Part shown: positions 8,957 to 17,274 of the stretch, in pieces
Position numbering within the stretch: the first letter of the stretch is position 1
Layout of the letters: every line of letters begins with the position of its first letter
NCBI GenBank assembly: GCA_963828825.1
Contig: CAWHGF010000007.1
Location: forward strand, 992,001-1,056,000
Length of the DNA: 64,000 bases
Source: Bog-473 sp963828825
GTDB taxonomy: Bacteria; Actinomycetota; Acidimicrobiia; Acidimicrobiales; RAAP-2
Direction of reading: 5' to 3'
The notes under the pieces: generated by a model
The model's input: the letters and a program-made list of their open reading frames with translations, nothing else
Database searches by the model: none
Told to the model about the DNA's origin: nothing
Position numbers and translations under genes: made by a program

Positions 8957-9439
8957 CTACAGACTACCCACAGGGACGACCTTCCCACCAGAGGCCCTGA
9001 GCTGCTGCGATGTGACCAGGTCGGGCGCCAGGTCCGCCAGCGGCTGCACCACGAAGCGCCGCTCCCACAGGCGGGGGTGCGGGACGGTGAGGTCCTCCTC
9101 GTCCACCTGCCACCCCGCGACCCAGAGGACGTCGGCGTCGAGGGTCCGCGGGCCCCAGCGCACCGTGCGCACCCGGCCGGCGGCCTCCTCGAGGGTCCGG
9201 CAACGCTCGAGCAGCTCACGGGGAGTCTCGGGCGTCGACAACTCGACCACCAGGTTGAGGTAGGGGCCCTGCCCCTCGGGGCCGCCCACCGGTTCGGACT
9301 CGTAGAGCGGCGAGACGCTCACGACGTCACCCGCGGCCCGCAATCCCTCCACCGCCCGGCGCAGCAGGGCGCGTCGGTCCCCCAGGTTCGATCCCAGCCC
9401 GATGAAGGCACGCCACGGTGGCGATGCCGGTCCCGCCAT
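8957..9439 (-). CDS. folK: 6-hydroxymethyl-7,8-dihydropterin pyrophosphokinase
   Basis: Transfers pyrophosphate from ATP to the pterin before FolP. The 160-residue protein has FIGLGSNLGDRRALL, the LYESEPVGG loop, and GPRTLDADVL ending in PHPRLWERRFVV, all family signatures. ATGA overlap with folB. Confidence 0.95.
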   Translation of the reverse strand: MAGPASPPWRAFIGLGSNLGDRRALLRRAVEGLRAAGDVVSVSPLYESEPVGGPEGQGPYLNLVVELSTPETPRELLERCRTLEEAAGRVRTVRWGPRTLDADVLWVAGWQVDEEDLTVPHPRLWERRFVVQPLADLAPDLVTSQQLRASGGKVVPVGSL

Positions 9440-9801
9440 CAGCGGGCGCGCCGCACCCTGACCCCGGTCGAGCCCACATCGAGGGCCAGCGGCGGGCGCA
9501 GCTTGCGCACCGTCACCTCGACCGCCTCCAGGCGCGGGTCGACAATCAGCAGTGCGCTGGCCAGACGCCCGGCCAGGGCCTCGAGCAGGCGGTAGGACCG
9601 TCCGCCCACCACCTCGGCCGCGGCCTCGGCCAGCGTCCCGTAGTCCACCGTGTCAGCCAGGTCGTCGCTCTGCTGGGCCGCCTCCATGTCGACCCACGCC
9701 ACGATGTCGACCGAGAAGGGCTGGGCCCGTTCCCGCTCCTCGGGCAGGTCCCCGTGGGTCCCCGTGACCCGCAGGTCACGGATCTCGATCCTGTCGCTCA
9801 T
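9439..9801 (-). CDS. folB: Dihydroneopterin aldolase
   Basis: Cleaves dihydroneopterin to hydroxymethyl-dihydropterin. The 120-residue protein has the typical DRIEIRDLRVTGTHGDLPEERE N-terminus, DYGTLAEAA and SYRLLEALAGRLA. It overlaps its neighbours on both sides by ATGA, so it is tightly coupled to folK and the phosphatase-like gene. Confidence 0.94.
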   Translation of the reverse strand: MSDRIEIRDLRVTGTHGDLPEERERAQPFSVDIVAWVDMEAAQQSDDLADTVDYGTLAEAAAEVVGGRSYRLLEALAGRLASALLIVDPRLEAVEVTVRKLRPPLALDVGSTGVRVRRAR

Positions 9802-10313
9802 TGCACCTGACCGCGCGACGGCATTCCCTCCAGCTCCGAGAGCAGCTCACGGCCGGGCTCGCCCATGGCGTGCCCCACCACGCCCTCGACCAGCGCCACG
9901 GCCTGCGGCTCGGTGGCGATGCGCTGCGACCACACCAGGTACCCGGCCAGCACGCCCATGACCCTGTCACCGAGCTCGTCCTGGTGCACCAGGATCCGCA
10001 GTCCGGCCGCCAGGGAGTCGTCGATGTCCCGGTAGCACGACGCCAGCACCGGCCGGGGGTCCCCCGAGCGTTCGAGCGGGTAGTGGGCCCAAGCGAGCCC
10101 CTCGTCGTCGTAGGCGGCCAGGTTGTGGGGGGACGGCAGCAGCGAGACGACGCGACCGAACCCCTGGACACGCAGCCAGATGATCTCCTCCTGGCGGCGC
10201 ACCCTACGATGGTTCACCGAGAACCCGCCCGGCCGCTCGCTGACGGCCAGGTGATCCGTGATCACCCAGGTGAAATTGCGCGGCGGAATGCCGGCGGCCC
10301 ACTTTCCCTTCAT
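9798..10313 (-). CDS. Dual-specificity-phosphatase-like protein lacking the catalytic cysteine
   Basis: A 171-residue protein between folP and folB, joined to both by ATGA overlaps. The N-terminal half (VQGFGRVVSLLPSPHNL, then GLAWAHYPL) and the segment ILVHQDELGDRVMGVLAGYL resemble a dual-specificity/tyrosine phosphatase, but in the HCx5R signature the Cys is Gln (HQDELGDR). It is therefore probably a pseudophosphatase or phosphate-binding protein. Its place inside the folate operon suggests a folate-related or regulatory role; no function is established. Confidence 0.6.
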   Translation of the reverse strand: MKGKWAAGIPPRNFTWVITDHLAVSERPGGFSVNHRRVRRQEEIIWLRVQGFGRVVSLLPSPHNLAAYDDEGLAWAHYPLERSGDPRPVLASCYRDIDDSLAAGLRILVHQDELGDRVMGVLAGYLVWSQRIATEPQAVALVEGVVGHAMGEPGRELLSELEGMPSRGQVQ

Positions 10314-11143
10314 GCGGCAGGACCATACAGCCGCGACATCTGCACCGTTGCCGCCACGTCGTGCACCCGCAGCATGCCCACCCCCGCCACCAGCGCGGCG
10401 GCCTCCGTGGCGAGCGACCCCTCGGCCCGGTCGGCCACCGGCGCCGGCTGCTCCGATCCGGAGCCCGCCGCCAGCTCCCCGAGGAAGCGCTTGCGGCTCG
10501 TCCCGACCAGGACCCCGGCGCATCCGGCATCGGCTGCGGCTCCCACCAGATCCCCCAGGTGGCGCAGCAGCGACAGGTTGTGGGCCGGCGTCTTGCCGAA
10601 TCCGATACCCGGATCGACCCAGACCTCGCGCACGCCCTCGGTCAGCGCGCGGTGAGCCCGTTCGAGCACGAACGCCCGCACCTCGTCGACCACGGACCCG
10701 TAGTGCGGGTTTTCCTGCATGGTGCGCGGCTGCCCTCGCATGTGCATGGCGACCCAGCCGGCGCCGGTCGCGGCCGCCACCTCCCACAGCGAAGCGGAGA
10801 TGTCGTTTACCAGGCTTGCCCCCGCCGCCAACGCGGCCGTCGCCACCTCGGGTTTGACGGTGTCGACCGAGACCCGCACCGCACCCCCGGTGCGACGCAG
10901 CGCTCCCGTCAGCGCCTCGACAACCGGGACCACCCGGTCCAGCTCGACGTCGAGCGGAACCGGCTCCGCACCCGGCCGCGACGACTCACCACCCACGTCG
11001 ATCAGGTCGGCTCCGGCGGCCACCATGTCGAGCCCCCGGGCCACGGCGGCGTCGAGCGTGGCGTAGAGACCTCCGTCCGAGAAGGAGTCGGGCGTGACGT
11101 TGAGCACGCCCATGACCAGGGCTCGTCGTGGGCCCGGCCGCAC
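10310..11143 (-). CDS. folP: Dihydropteroate synthase
   Basis: Joins p-aminobenzoate to the pterin pyrophosphate. MGVLNVTPDSFSDGG, DVGGESSRPGAE, VSVDTVKPEVA, the VNDISA loop and GTSRKRFLGEL are all present. GTG 11143, 5 bp after the folE stop with GAGG upstream, gives 277 residues; ATG 11113 is possible but would remove the first strand. The open frame upstream is only the folE shadow. Confidence 0.95.
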   Translation of the reverse strand: MRPGPRRALVMGVLNVTPDSFSDGGLYATLDAAVARGLDMVAAGADLIDVGGESSRPGAEPVPLDVELDRVVPVVEALTGALRRTGGAVRVSVDTVKPEVATAALAAGASLVNDISASLWEVAAATGAGWVAMHMRGQPRTMQENPHYGSVVDEVRAFVLERAHRALTEGVREVWVDPGIGFGKTPAHNLSLLRHLGDLVGAAADAGCAGVLVGTSRKRFLGELAAGSGSEQPAPVADRAEGSLATEAAALVAGVGMLRVHDVAATVQMSRLYGPAA

Positions 11144-11148
11144 CGGCC

Positions 11149-11718
11149 TCAGTGGCCCCGGATGAACTGCATGGCCTCGGCCCGGGTGGCGACATCGGAG
11201 CGGAAGAGGCCACGGACCGACGAGGTGACCGTGACCGTGCCGGGCTTCTTGACCCCCCGCATCGACATGCAGAGGTGCTCGGCCTCTATGACGACCAGTA
11301 CGCCACGCGGCGAGAGGACCGAGGCGAGGGCATCGGCGATCTGCGTCGTCATGCGCTCCTGCACCTGCAACCGGCGTGCATAGCCGTCGACGAGGCGAGC
11401 CAGCTTCGACAGGCCGGTGATGCGGCCGTCCTCGGCCGGGATGTAGGCGACGTGCGCCTTGCCGAGGAACGGCACCAGGTGGTGTTCGCACAGCGACGCA
11501 AACGGGATGTCGCGCACCATCACCATCTCGTCGTGCTCGGCCGCGAAGGTGACCTCCAGGTGGCGAGCGGGGTCGTCGTGCAGCCCCGAGAAGAGTTCCT
11601 CGTACATGGCGGCCACCCGCACGGGGGTCGCCAGGAGACCGTCGCGTCCGGGATCATCCCCGATGGCGCTGAGCAACTCGGACACTGCGGCCCGCACCCG
11701 TTCGACGTCGACACTCAC
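11149..11718 (-). CDS. folE: GTP cyclohydrolase I
   Basis: First step of folate synthesis, GTP to dihydroneopterin triphosphate. The 189-residue protein has the zinc/active-site segment CEHHLVPFLGKAHVAYIP and GLSKLARLVDGYARRLQVQE, with a second Cys in LCMSMRG. GTG start overlaps the stop of the upstream fusion gene as GTGA. Confidence 0.96.
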   Translation of the reverse strand: MSVDVERVRAAVSELLSAIGDDPGRDGLLATPVRVAAMYEELFSGLHDDPARHLEVTFAAEHDEMVMVRDIPFASLCEHHLVPFLGKAHVAYIPAEDGRITGLSKLARLVDGYARRLQVQERMTTQIADALASVLSPRGVLVVIEAEHLCMSMRGVKKPGTVTVTSSVRGLFRSDVATRAEAMQFIRGH

Positions 11719-13214
11719 GTTTCCGCTCCCTTGTAACGATGGACCCCGCGCAGGTTGCGGTAGCGCTCGGCCACGTCGAGGCCGTAGCCGACCACGAACT
11801 CGGGCGGGATGGTGAAACCGATGTAGCGCAGATCGAGGTCGACCCGCTGCTCCCCCTCCTTCACCAGAAGGGCGCAGATCTCCACGCTCTGGGGCTGGCG
11901 CGCCGTGAGGTAGCGCCGGAGGTAGTTCAGCGTCAGGCCGCTGTCGATGATGTCCTCCACGACGAGCACGTGACGTCCCTGGAGCTCGGAGTCGAGGTCC
12001 TTGACGATGCGCACCACACCGGACGTCTTGGTCGCGCTGCCGTAGGAGGACACGGCCATGAAATCGACGTCGACCGGCAGGGCGATGGCCCGGCAGAGGT
12101 CGCTCATGAACAGCATGGCGCCCTTGAGGACGGCAACCAGCAGTGGTGGCTCCCCGGCGTAGTCCCCGGTGATCTCCACGCCGAGCTCAGTCACCCGGGC
12201 GGCCAGGCGCTCGGCGTCCACCAGCACGGGTCCCACGTCGGCTGCAGCCCAGGACGGGACGCCCGCTCCGGCCTCGTCGAGGGTCACCGGCGTGAGACTA
12301 CCGGAGCGTCGTCCCGGCTCGACCCGGAGCCTGCCTCCCGTCCGGCGCACGCGCCGCCCGCCCGCCAGTTCGGTCCCGACGGTCGCGCCGGCGGCGACGG
12401 CCAGGGTGCGATCGACTTCGGCCAACGACGGTGGGTGCTCGCCGTCGCCGGCCTCGCGCAACCAGCGCCGCAGGGCCCGGCGCGCCAGCGGGCGGTCCGC
12501 CCGCGCCACCGCCCGGGCGTCGGTCGGGTCGGGTAGGAGCCGGGTCGCCAGGGAGTTCAGCAGCGCCGCCTCGTCGCGCAGCACGCCGGCCTGCCGGGCC
12601 AGCAGCGGGACGGGATCGCGACCGGCCACCTGCGCGCACAGCGGGAGGAGTTCGTGGCGGATCCGGTTGCGGACGAACGCCGGGTCGTCGTTGCTCTCGT
12701 CGCAGGCCGGCGCGAGGCCCGCCGCGGCGCACAGGGCGTGGGTCTCGCGCCGCCGCAGCCCGAGGATCGGGTGCCGGGCACCCGGCTCCATGCCCGCCAG
12801 CCCGTCGGCCCCCGCCCCCCGTAACAGGTTCACCAGAATCGTCTCCGCCTGGTCGTCCATGGTGTGCCCGGTGGCCACGTCGGCCGGCAGCACCGCAAAG
12901 CGGGCCGCCCGGGCCCGGGCCTCGAGATTGGGACCGGCTGCGACGGACACCTGATGGCTCTCGAACCGCGCCCCGAACCGCTCCGCCGCTTGCAGGACCA
13001 CCTGGGCCTCGGCCGCCGAGCCGGCACGCAGACCGTGATCGACGTGGATCGCCGTGACGTCACACCCGGCGGCGGCGGCCAGGGCCAGGAGGGCGAGCGA
13101 GTCGGCACCGCCCGAGACCGCGCAGGCCAGCGGGGCACCCGCCGCCGGGAAGGTGCACCGGCTCAGGAGATCAGGGATGGGGAGGGAGGGAAGAGTGGGG
13201 TCGTCCTCAACCAC
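11715..13214 (-). CDS. tilS-hpt: TilS-HPRT fusion: tRNA(Ile)-lysidine synthase plus hypoxanthine phosphoribosyltransferase
   Basis: One uninterrupted 499-residue frame. Residues 1 to about 300 are TilS: PP-loop SGGADS at 34-39, HVDHGLR, GHTMDDQAET and RNRIRHELLP, modifying C34 of tRNA-Ile(CAU) to lysidine. From about 320 it is HPRT (purine salvage), with LLVAVLKGAMLFMSDL and the PRPP loop VVEDIIDSGLT at 418-428. In mycobacteria these are neighbouring separate genes; Listeria has a TilS/HprT bifunctional protein. GTG 13214 overlaps the zincin stop. Internal GTGs before the HPRT part could allow separate initiation. Confidence 0.9.
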   Translation of the reverse strand: MVEDDPTLPSLPIPDLLSRCTFPAAGAPLACAVSGGADSLALLALAAAAGCDVTAIHVDHGLRAGSAAEAQVVLQAAERFGARFESHQVSVAAGPNLEARARAARFAVLPADVATGHTMDDQAETILVNLLRGAGADGLAGMEPGARHPILGLRRRETHALCAAAGLAPACDESNDDPAFVRNRIRHELLPLCAQVAGRDPVPLLARQAGVLRDEAALLNSLATRLLPDPTDARAVARADRPLARRALRRWLREAGDGEHPPSLAEVDRTLAVAAGATVGTELAGGRRVRRTGGRLRVEPGRRSGSLTPVTLDEAGAGVPSWAAADVGPVLVDAERLAARVTELGVEITGDYAGEPPLLVAVLKGAMLFMSDLCRAIALPVDVDFMAVSSYGSATKTSGVVRIVKDLDSELQGRHVLVVEDIIDSGLTLNYLRRYLTARQPQSVEICALLVKEGEQRVDLDLRYIGFTIPPEFVVGYGLDVAERYRNLRGVHRYKGAET

Positions 13215-14259
13215 CGGCTCGGGCCACCCAGGCCGCCGGGTCGCGGATCTCCTCCAGGGTGGGCAGCCAGTCGGGTCCCTCCCAGACCCGGGCCAGCAAC
13301 AACGGCCCACCGGCCGCCTCCACCGACTCGACGAAGCGTTCACCCTCGGCGTACTGGCGCATCTTGGCGTCCAGGCCCAGCAGCTTCGACATCAACCTGG
13401 TCAGCCCCTTCGCCTGGGTCCGCCGCTCGTGCAGCACGTGGGAGAAGTGCGCCGCACCGGGGACCTCGGCGGCGCCCGCCCGGTCCATCGTCACGTCGCC
13501 GTGTCCCTCGAGCAGGCTCATCATCCCCGAGATCTTCGACAGGGCGAGCCGCTGCTCGGGCGTCGCCAGCATGCCGATCACGCCGCCGTCATGGGTCGGA
13601 TTGCGTCCGGCGCGCAGCTCGGTGGCGGCGCGGCGCACGAGCTCGGCCAACCCCGCCGGGTCACCCGAGAGCGGCCCGAGCAGCTCGGTGACCTGCCCGA
13701 CGAAGTGGTCGCGCAGCCAGGGCACCGCCGTGAACTGGAGCCGGTGGGTCACCTCGTGCAGCGCGAGCCAGAGACGGAACTCGCTCGGCTCGAACCCGTA
13801 CTGAGCCTCGACCGCGATGATGTTGGGGCCGACGTAGGAGACCAGATCCTGATCCTCGGGCGCCTCGTCGTTGATCAGCAGGTCGTACTGGCCGAGCACC
13901 CGGGTCGCCATGTAGGCCAGCATCAAACCGAGCTGCGTCCCCGCGACGGCGCGGCCCACGACGAGGGACGGGCCATTGAGCTTGGCGCCGCGCCGGCGCT
14001 GTATCTCCAGCATCGCGGGACCGACCAGGCGCTCCACGGAGCGCACGTTGGCGGCGGCCCAGCCGGCCCGATCGGTCACCTTGGCCCGGGCCGTCCCGTG
14101 CGCGGAGTGCAGACCGGTGGCCTCGCTGACCAACGTCTCGGCCCGCGCCGTCAGCTCGTCGAATTGGCCCTGCAGGTCCCGGGAGCGGTAGGTGGCCGGT
14201 GCCGGCTTGAGGATCAGGGCGCCGACCGCTACTCGCTGGGCCAGGGCCCAGTCCACCAT
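13207..14259 (-). CDS. Zinc-dependent metalloprotease-like protein (zincin_2/DUF2342)
   Basis: A 350-residue protein with HEVTHRLQF, an HExxH zinc site, following the conserved ASEF-type helix (EPSEFRLWLALHEVTH). Belongs to the family annotated as coenzyme F420 biosynthesis-associated or zinc-dependent metalloprotease (Rv3626c position, beside tilS). ATG 14259 begins MVDWALAQRVA, matching the usual family N-terminus. Substrate unknown. Lies 43 bp after the anti-sigma gene. Confidence 0.85.
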   Translation of the reverse strand: MVDWALAQRVAVGALILKPAPATYRSRDLQGQFDELTARAETLVSEATGLHSAHGTARAKVTDRAGWAAANVRSVERLVGPAMLEIQRRRGAKLNGPSLVVGRAVAGTQLGLMLAYMATRVLGQYDLLINDEAPEDQDLVSYVGPNIIAVEAQYGFEPSEFRLWLALHEVTHRLQFTAVPWLRDHFVGQVTELLGPLSGDPAGLAELVRRAATELRAGRNPTHDGGVIGMLATPEQRLALSKISGMMSLLEGHGDVTMDRAGAAEVPGAAHFSHVLHERRTQAKGLTRLMSKLLGLDAKMRQYAEGERFVESVEAAGGPLLLARVWEGPDWLPTLEEIRDPAAWVARAGG

Positions 14260-14302
14260 GGCCGGACCGTCGGCGACGGCTTCCGGGGTCGCCGGCGAGA
14301 GG

Positions 14303-14617
14303 TCAGTGTCCGCCGTGGCGCTGTCGGCTTTCTTCGTCGATGGCCTCCGCCACGCGGCGGATGAGGCTCTCCGGTACCCGGTCCCTGCACCGGTTGGCGA
14401 TGACCTTGCGGAGCTCGGCCTCGAAGTCGGCCGCGCCGTTGCAGGGCCCACACCAGTCGAGGTGCACACGGATCTCCTCGCGCCGCTCCTCCGTCAGCTC
14501 GCCATCGAGGTAGTAGTACAGCTCGTGCACGGCCTCCTCGCAGTCCACGGTGACCCCGAAGAGCCCGCCGCCTTCGCCGCCACCGCTGTCCTCGCTCCGA
14601 CCCACGTCCTCACTCAT
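14303..14617 (-). CDS. RsrA-like zinc anti-sigma factor
   Basis: A 104-residue zinc-binding anti-sigma. The ligands Cys26, His52, Cys56 and Cys59 have exactly the spacing of RsrA (C11, H37, C41, C44), and Cys77 matches RsrA Cys62, so thiol-disulfide sensing is likely. ATGA overlap with the sigma gene. It should hold the sigma factor until oxidation releases it. Confidence 0.88.
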   Translation of the reverse strand: MSEDVGRSEDSGGGEGGGLFGVTVDCEEAVHELYYYLDGELTEERREEIRVHLDWCGPCNGAADFEAELRKVIANRCRDRVPESLIRRVAEAIDEESRQRHGGH

Positions 14618-15198
14618 TCCCTCGACCCCCCCGGCACGCTCCCGACGAGGCCGCGCGCCTCCGCCACGTCGTGCAACGCCTTCTGGAGTGCTCTTCTTCC
14701 CCGGTGGATCCTGCTCATGACCGTCCCGATCGGGACGTCGGTGATCTCGGAGATCTCCTTGTAGCTGAAGCCCTCGACGTCGGCGAGGAGCACGGCCATC
14801 CGGAAGGCCTCCGGGAGCGCCTCGAGCGCCGCCTTCACGTCCTCGTCGGTGAAGCGCTCCAGCGCCTCGTCCTCGGCCGAGCGCCCAGGGTCACTCCCGC
14901 CCGAGCCGGCCAGGCGCTTGTAGAGGTAGAGGTCCTCGACGTCCTCGACGTCGGCCACCTCGGGACGGCGCTGGGCCGCCCGGTAGTTGTTGATGTAGGT
15001 GTTGGTGAGGATGCGGTAGAGCCAGGCGCGCAGGTTGGTCCCCTCGGTGAAGGAGCCGTAGGAGCGGTACGCCTTCAGGTAGGTCTCCTGCACCAGGTCC
15101 TCGGCGTCAGCCCGGTTGCGCGTCATCCGGAGTGCGGCCGAGTACAGCCCGGGCATGAATTCCATGGCGACGTCGGTGAAGGTCGCCTGATCTGCCAT
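14614..15198 (-). CDS. ECF sigma factor, SigR/SigH type
   Basis: 194 residues from ATG 15198. Region 2 is RNRADAEDLVQETYLKAYR with LRAWLYRILTNTYIN, and region 4 is FSYKEISEITDVPIGTVMSRIHRGR. Partnered with the RsrA-like gene downstream, so it probably directs the disulfide-stress regulon (thioredoxin, mycothiol recycling in relatives). Divergent from the P450 gene with under 40 bp between starts. Confidence 0.92.
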   Translation of the reverse strand: MADQATFTDVAMEFMPGLYSAALRMTRNRADAEDLVQETYLKAYRSYGSFTEGTNLRAWLYRILTNTYINNYRAAQRRPEVADVEDVEDLYLYKRLAGSGGSDPGRSAEDEALERFTDEDVKAALEALPEAFRMAVLLADVEGFSYKEISEITDVPIGTVMSRIHRGRRALQKALHDVAEARGLVGSVPGGSRE

Positions 15199-15235
15199 GG
15201 GCCAACCATACCCACCCGGGGATATCGTCTCGGCC

Positions 15236-16456
15236 GTGACCACCCCACCCGAGAGTCTCGGGATCGACCTCCTGAGCGGTGCCTTCTTCGGCCGAGAGCC
15301 CCACGACGCCTTTGCCTGGATGCGGGCCAACGCCCCCGTGTACTACGACCAGGTCAACGACCTGTGGGCGGCGGCGAGCTACGCGGCCGTCAAGCAGGCC
15401 TCGGTCGACACCGAGTCCTTCTCCAACGCCGGGGGCATCCGGCCGAAATTCCCGCCCCTGCCGATGATGATCGACTTCGATGCGCCCGAGCACGTGCGCC
15501 GCCGCCGTCTCGTCTCGGAGGGCTTCACCCCCAAGCGGGTCCGGGCGATGGAGGACAAGCTGCGCTCGGTCTGCGACGCCCTCATCGACCAGGTCTGCGA
15601 GGCGGGCAGCTGCGACTTCGTCCGGGACATCGCCGCCCCGCTGCCCATCATCATGATCGGCGACATGCTCGGCGTCGCCCCCGACGACCGCGACGACCTG
15701 CTGCGGTGGTCCGACGACATGCTCAAGGGGCAGGGCGCCCCCGACCCCACGAGCATGGAGAACGCGATGACCGCGTTCGTCGAGTACTCCGAGTACATCC
15801 ATCCCGTCTTCGACGACCGGCGTACCCGGCGCGATACCGACGACCTCGTGGGCGTGCTCTGCCATGCCGAGATAGACGGGGACTCGCTCGACGACGACTC
15901 GCTCGTCCACGAGACCCTCCTCATCCTGATCGGCGGCGACGAGACCACGCGCCACGTCATCAGCGGCGGCGTCGAGGAGCTCCTGGCGCATCCCGACCAG
16001 ACGGCGCGGCTGGCGGCTGACCCGGATGGGCTCATGCCGGGCGCGGTCGAGGAGATGCTGCGTTGGGTGTCACCGATCAAGAACATGGCGCGGGTGGCCA
16101 CCAGTGACGTCGAGCTCGAGGGCGCACGAATCCGCGCCGGCCAGGAGTTGATCCTGCTCTACCCCTCGGCCAACCGTGACGAGGCGGTCTTCGAGGACGC
16201 GGCGCGCTTCGACATCACGCGCAGCCCCAACCCGCACATGGCCTTCGGTTTCGGCGCTCACTTCTGCCTGGGCAACCAGCTCGCCCGCCTGGAGCTACGC
16301 GTCATGGTGGAGCGCGTGCTGGCCCGGTTGCCCGACCTGCACCTCACGGTGGAGCGGGCGGCGCTGCCGCGGCGGCCGGCCAACTTCATCTCGGGGATAG
16401 AGCAGATGCCAGTCGCGTTCACGCCCAGCGCCCCCGTGGGCGTCGGACCCGTCTGA
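15236..16456 (+). CDS. Cytochrome P450
   Basis: 406-residue soluble monooxygenase. The I-helix oxygen motif is GGDETTR, the K-helix EEMLR gives ExxR, and the heme loop FGFGAHFCLG places the thiolate at Cys344. GTG 15236 is preferred; ATG 15197 would overlap the divergent sigma gene. Overlaps the SDR gene by 1 bp (TGATG), so the two probably act on one substrate, perhaps a sterol or terpenoid; not determinable here. Confidence 0.93.
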   Translation: MTTPPESLGIDLLSGAFFGREPHDAFAWMRANAPVYYDQVNDLWAAASYAAVKQASVDTESFSNAGGIRPKFPPLPMMIDFDAPEHVRRRRLVSEGFTPKRVRAMEDKLRSVCDALIDQVCEAGSCDFVRDIAAPLPIIMIGDMLGVAPDDRDDLLRWSDDMLKGQGAPDPTSMENAMTAFVEYSEYIHPVFDDRRTRRDTDDLVGVLCHAEIDGDSLDDDSLVHETLLILIGGDETTRHVISGGVEELLAHPDQTARLAADPDGLMPGAVEEMLRWVSPIKNMARVATSDVELEGARIRAGQELILLYPSANRDEAVFEDAARFDITRSPNPHMAFGFGAHFCLGNQLARLELRVMVERVLARLPDLHLTVERAALPRRPANFISGIEQMPVAFTPSAPVGVGPV

Positions 16457-17274
16457 TGGCGAACAGCAGCGCGCCCACCGGCATCGCCGGCTGGTCCATC
16501 CTCGTCACCGGTGGCGGCAGTGGCATCGGCCTCGCCACCGCCGAGCGGCTGGCGGCCGACGGGGCGCACGTAACGATCTGTGGGCGCACCGAGCAGAAGC
16601 TGATCGACGCGAGGGCGCGCATCGCGGCCGGGGCGACGGGTGGTGCCACCGCCCGCTTCGTCGTGGCGGACGTCACCGTCGAGGATCAGGTTGCCGCCGC
16701 GGTAGCGGCGACCGCCGACGCGACGGGCCGCATCGACGGCCTGTTCGCCTGCGCCGGCGGGTCCCTGCACCTCGGCTCGATCCTCAGCGCCGAAGTGGAC
16801 GCGGTACGGGACACCATCGACCTCAACCTGACGGGCTCGGTGATCTGCGTGAAGCAGGCCGGGGCCGCCATGCAGGCCCAGGGTGGCTCCGGGGCCATCG
16901 TGCTCATGTCCTCGGGCGCGGGCCGCTTCCCCCATCCGCACCTCTGGGCCTACGGCGTGTCGAAGGCGGGCATCTGCTTCCTCACGGAGACCGCCGCCGA
17001 GGAGCTCGGCCCGCTCGGTATCCGCGTCAACGCGGTGGCGCCGGGAATCATCGACGACGAGCTGATGGCCTTCATCACCGCGGGTGGGCCCCTGCTCGAG
17101 GACTACCTGGCCCAGATGCCTCTCGGCCGGGTCGGCACCGTCGAGGATGTGGCCTCCGCCGTCCGCTACCTGATCGGGCCCGAGTCCTCCTTCGTCACCG
17201 GGGAGACCCTGGGCGTCGACGGCGGCCACCACCTACGCCGGGGCGCCGACTACTCCCTGCTCTTCGGCGGCTGA
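16456..17274 (+). CDS. Short-chain dehydrogenase/reductase
   Basis: 272 residues, classical SDR: cofactor loop TGGGSGIG at 18-25, an NAG-type strand replaced by FACAGG, catalytic Ser in MSSGAGRF and YGVSKAG, C-terminal GETLGVDGGHH. Coupled to the P450. Its last 42 bp are antisense to the end of the metal permease gene on the other strand. Confidence 0.92.
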   Translation: MANSSAPTGIAGWSILVTGGGSGIGLATAERLAADGAHVTICGRTEQKLIDARARIAAGATGGATARFVVADVTVEDQVAAAVAATADATGRIDGLFACAGGSLHLGSILSAEVDAVRDTIDLNLTGSVICVKQAGAAMQAQGGSGAIVLMSSGAGRFPHPHLWAYGVSKAGICFLTETAAEELGPLGIRVNAVAPGIIDDELMAFITAGGPLLEDYLAQMPLGRVGTVEDVASAVRYLIGPESSFVTGETLGVDGGHHLRRGADYSLLFGG

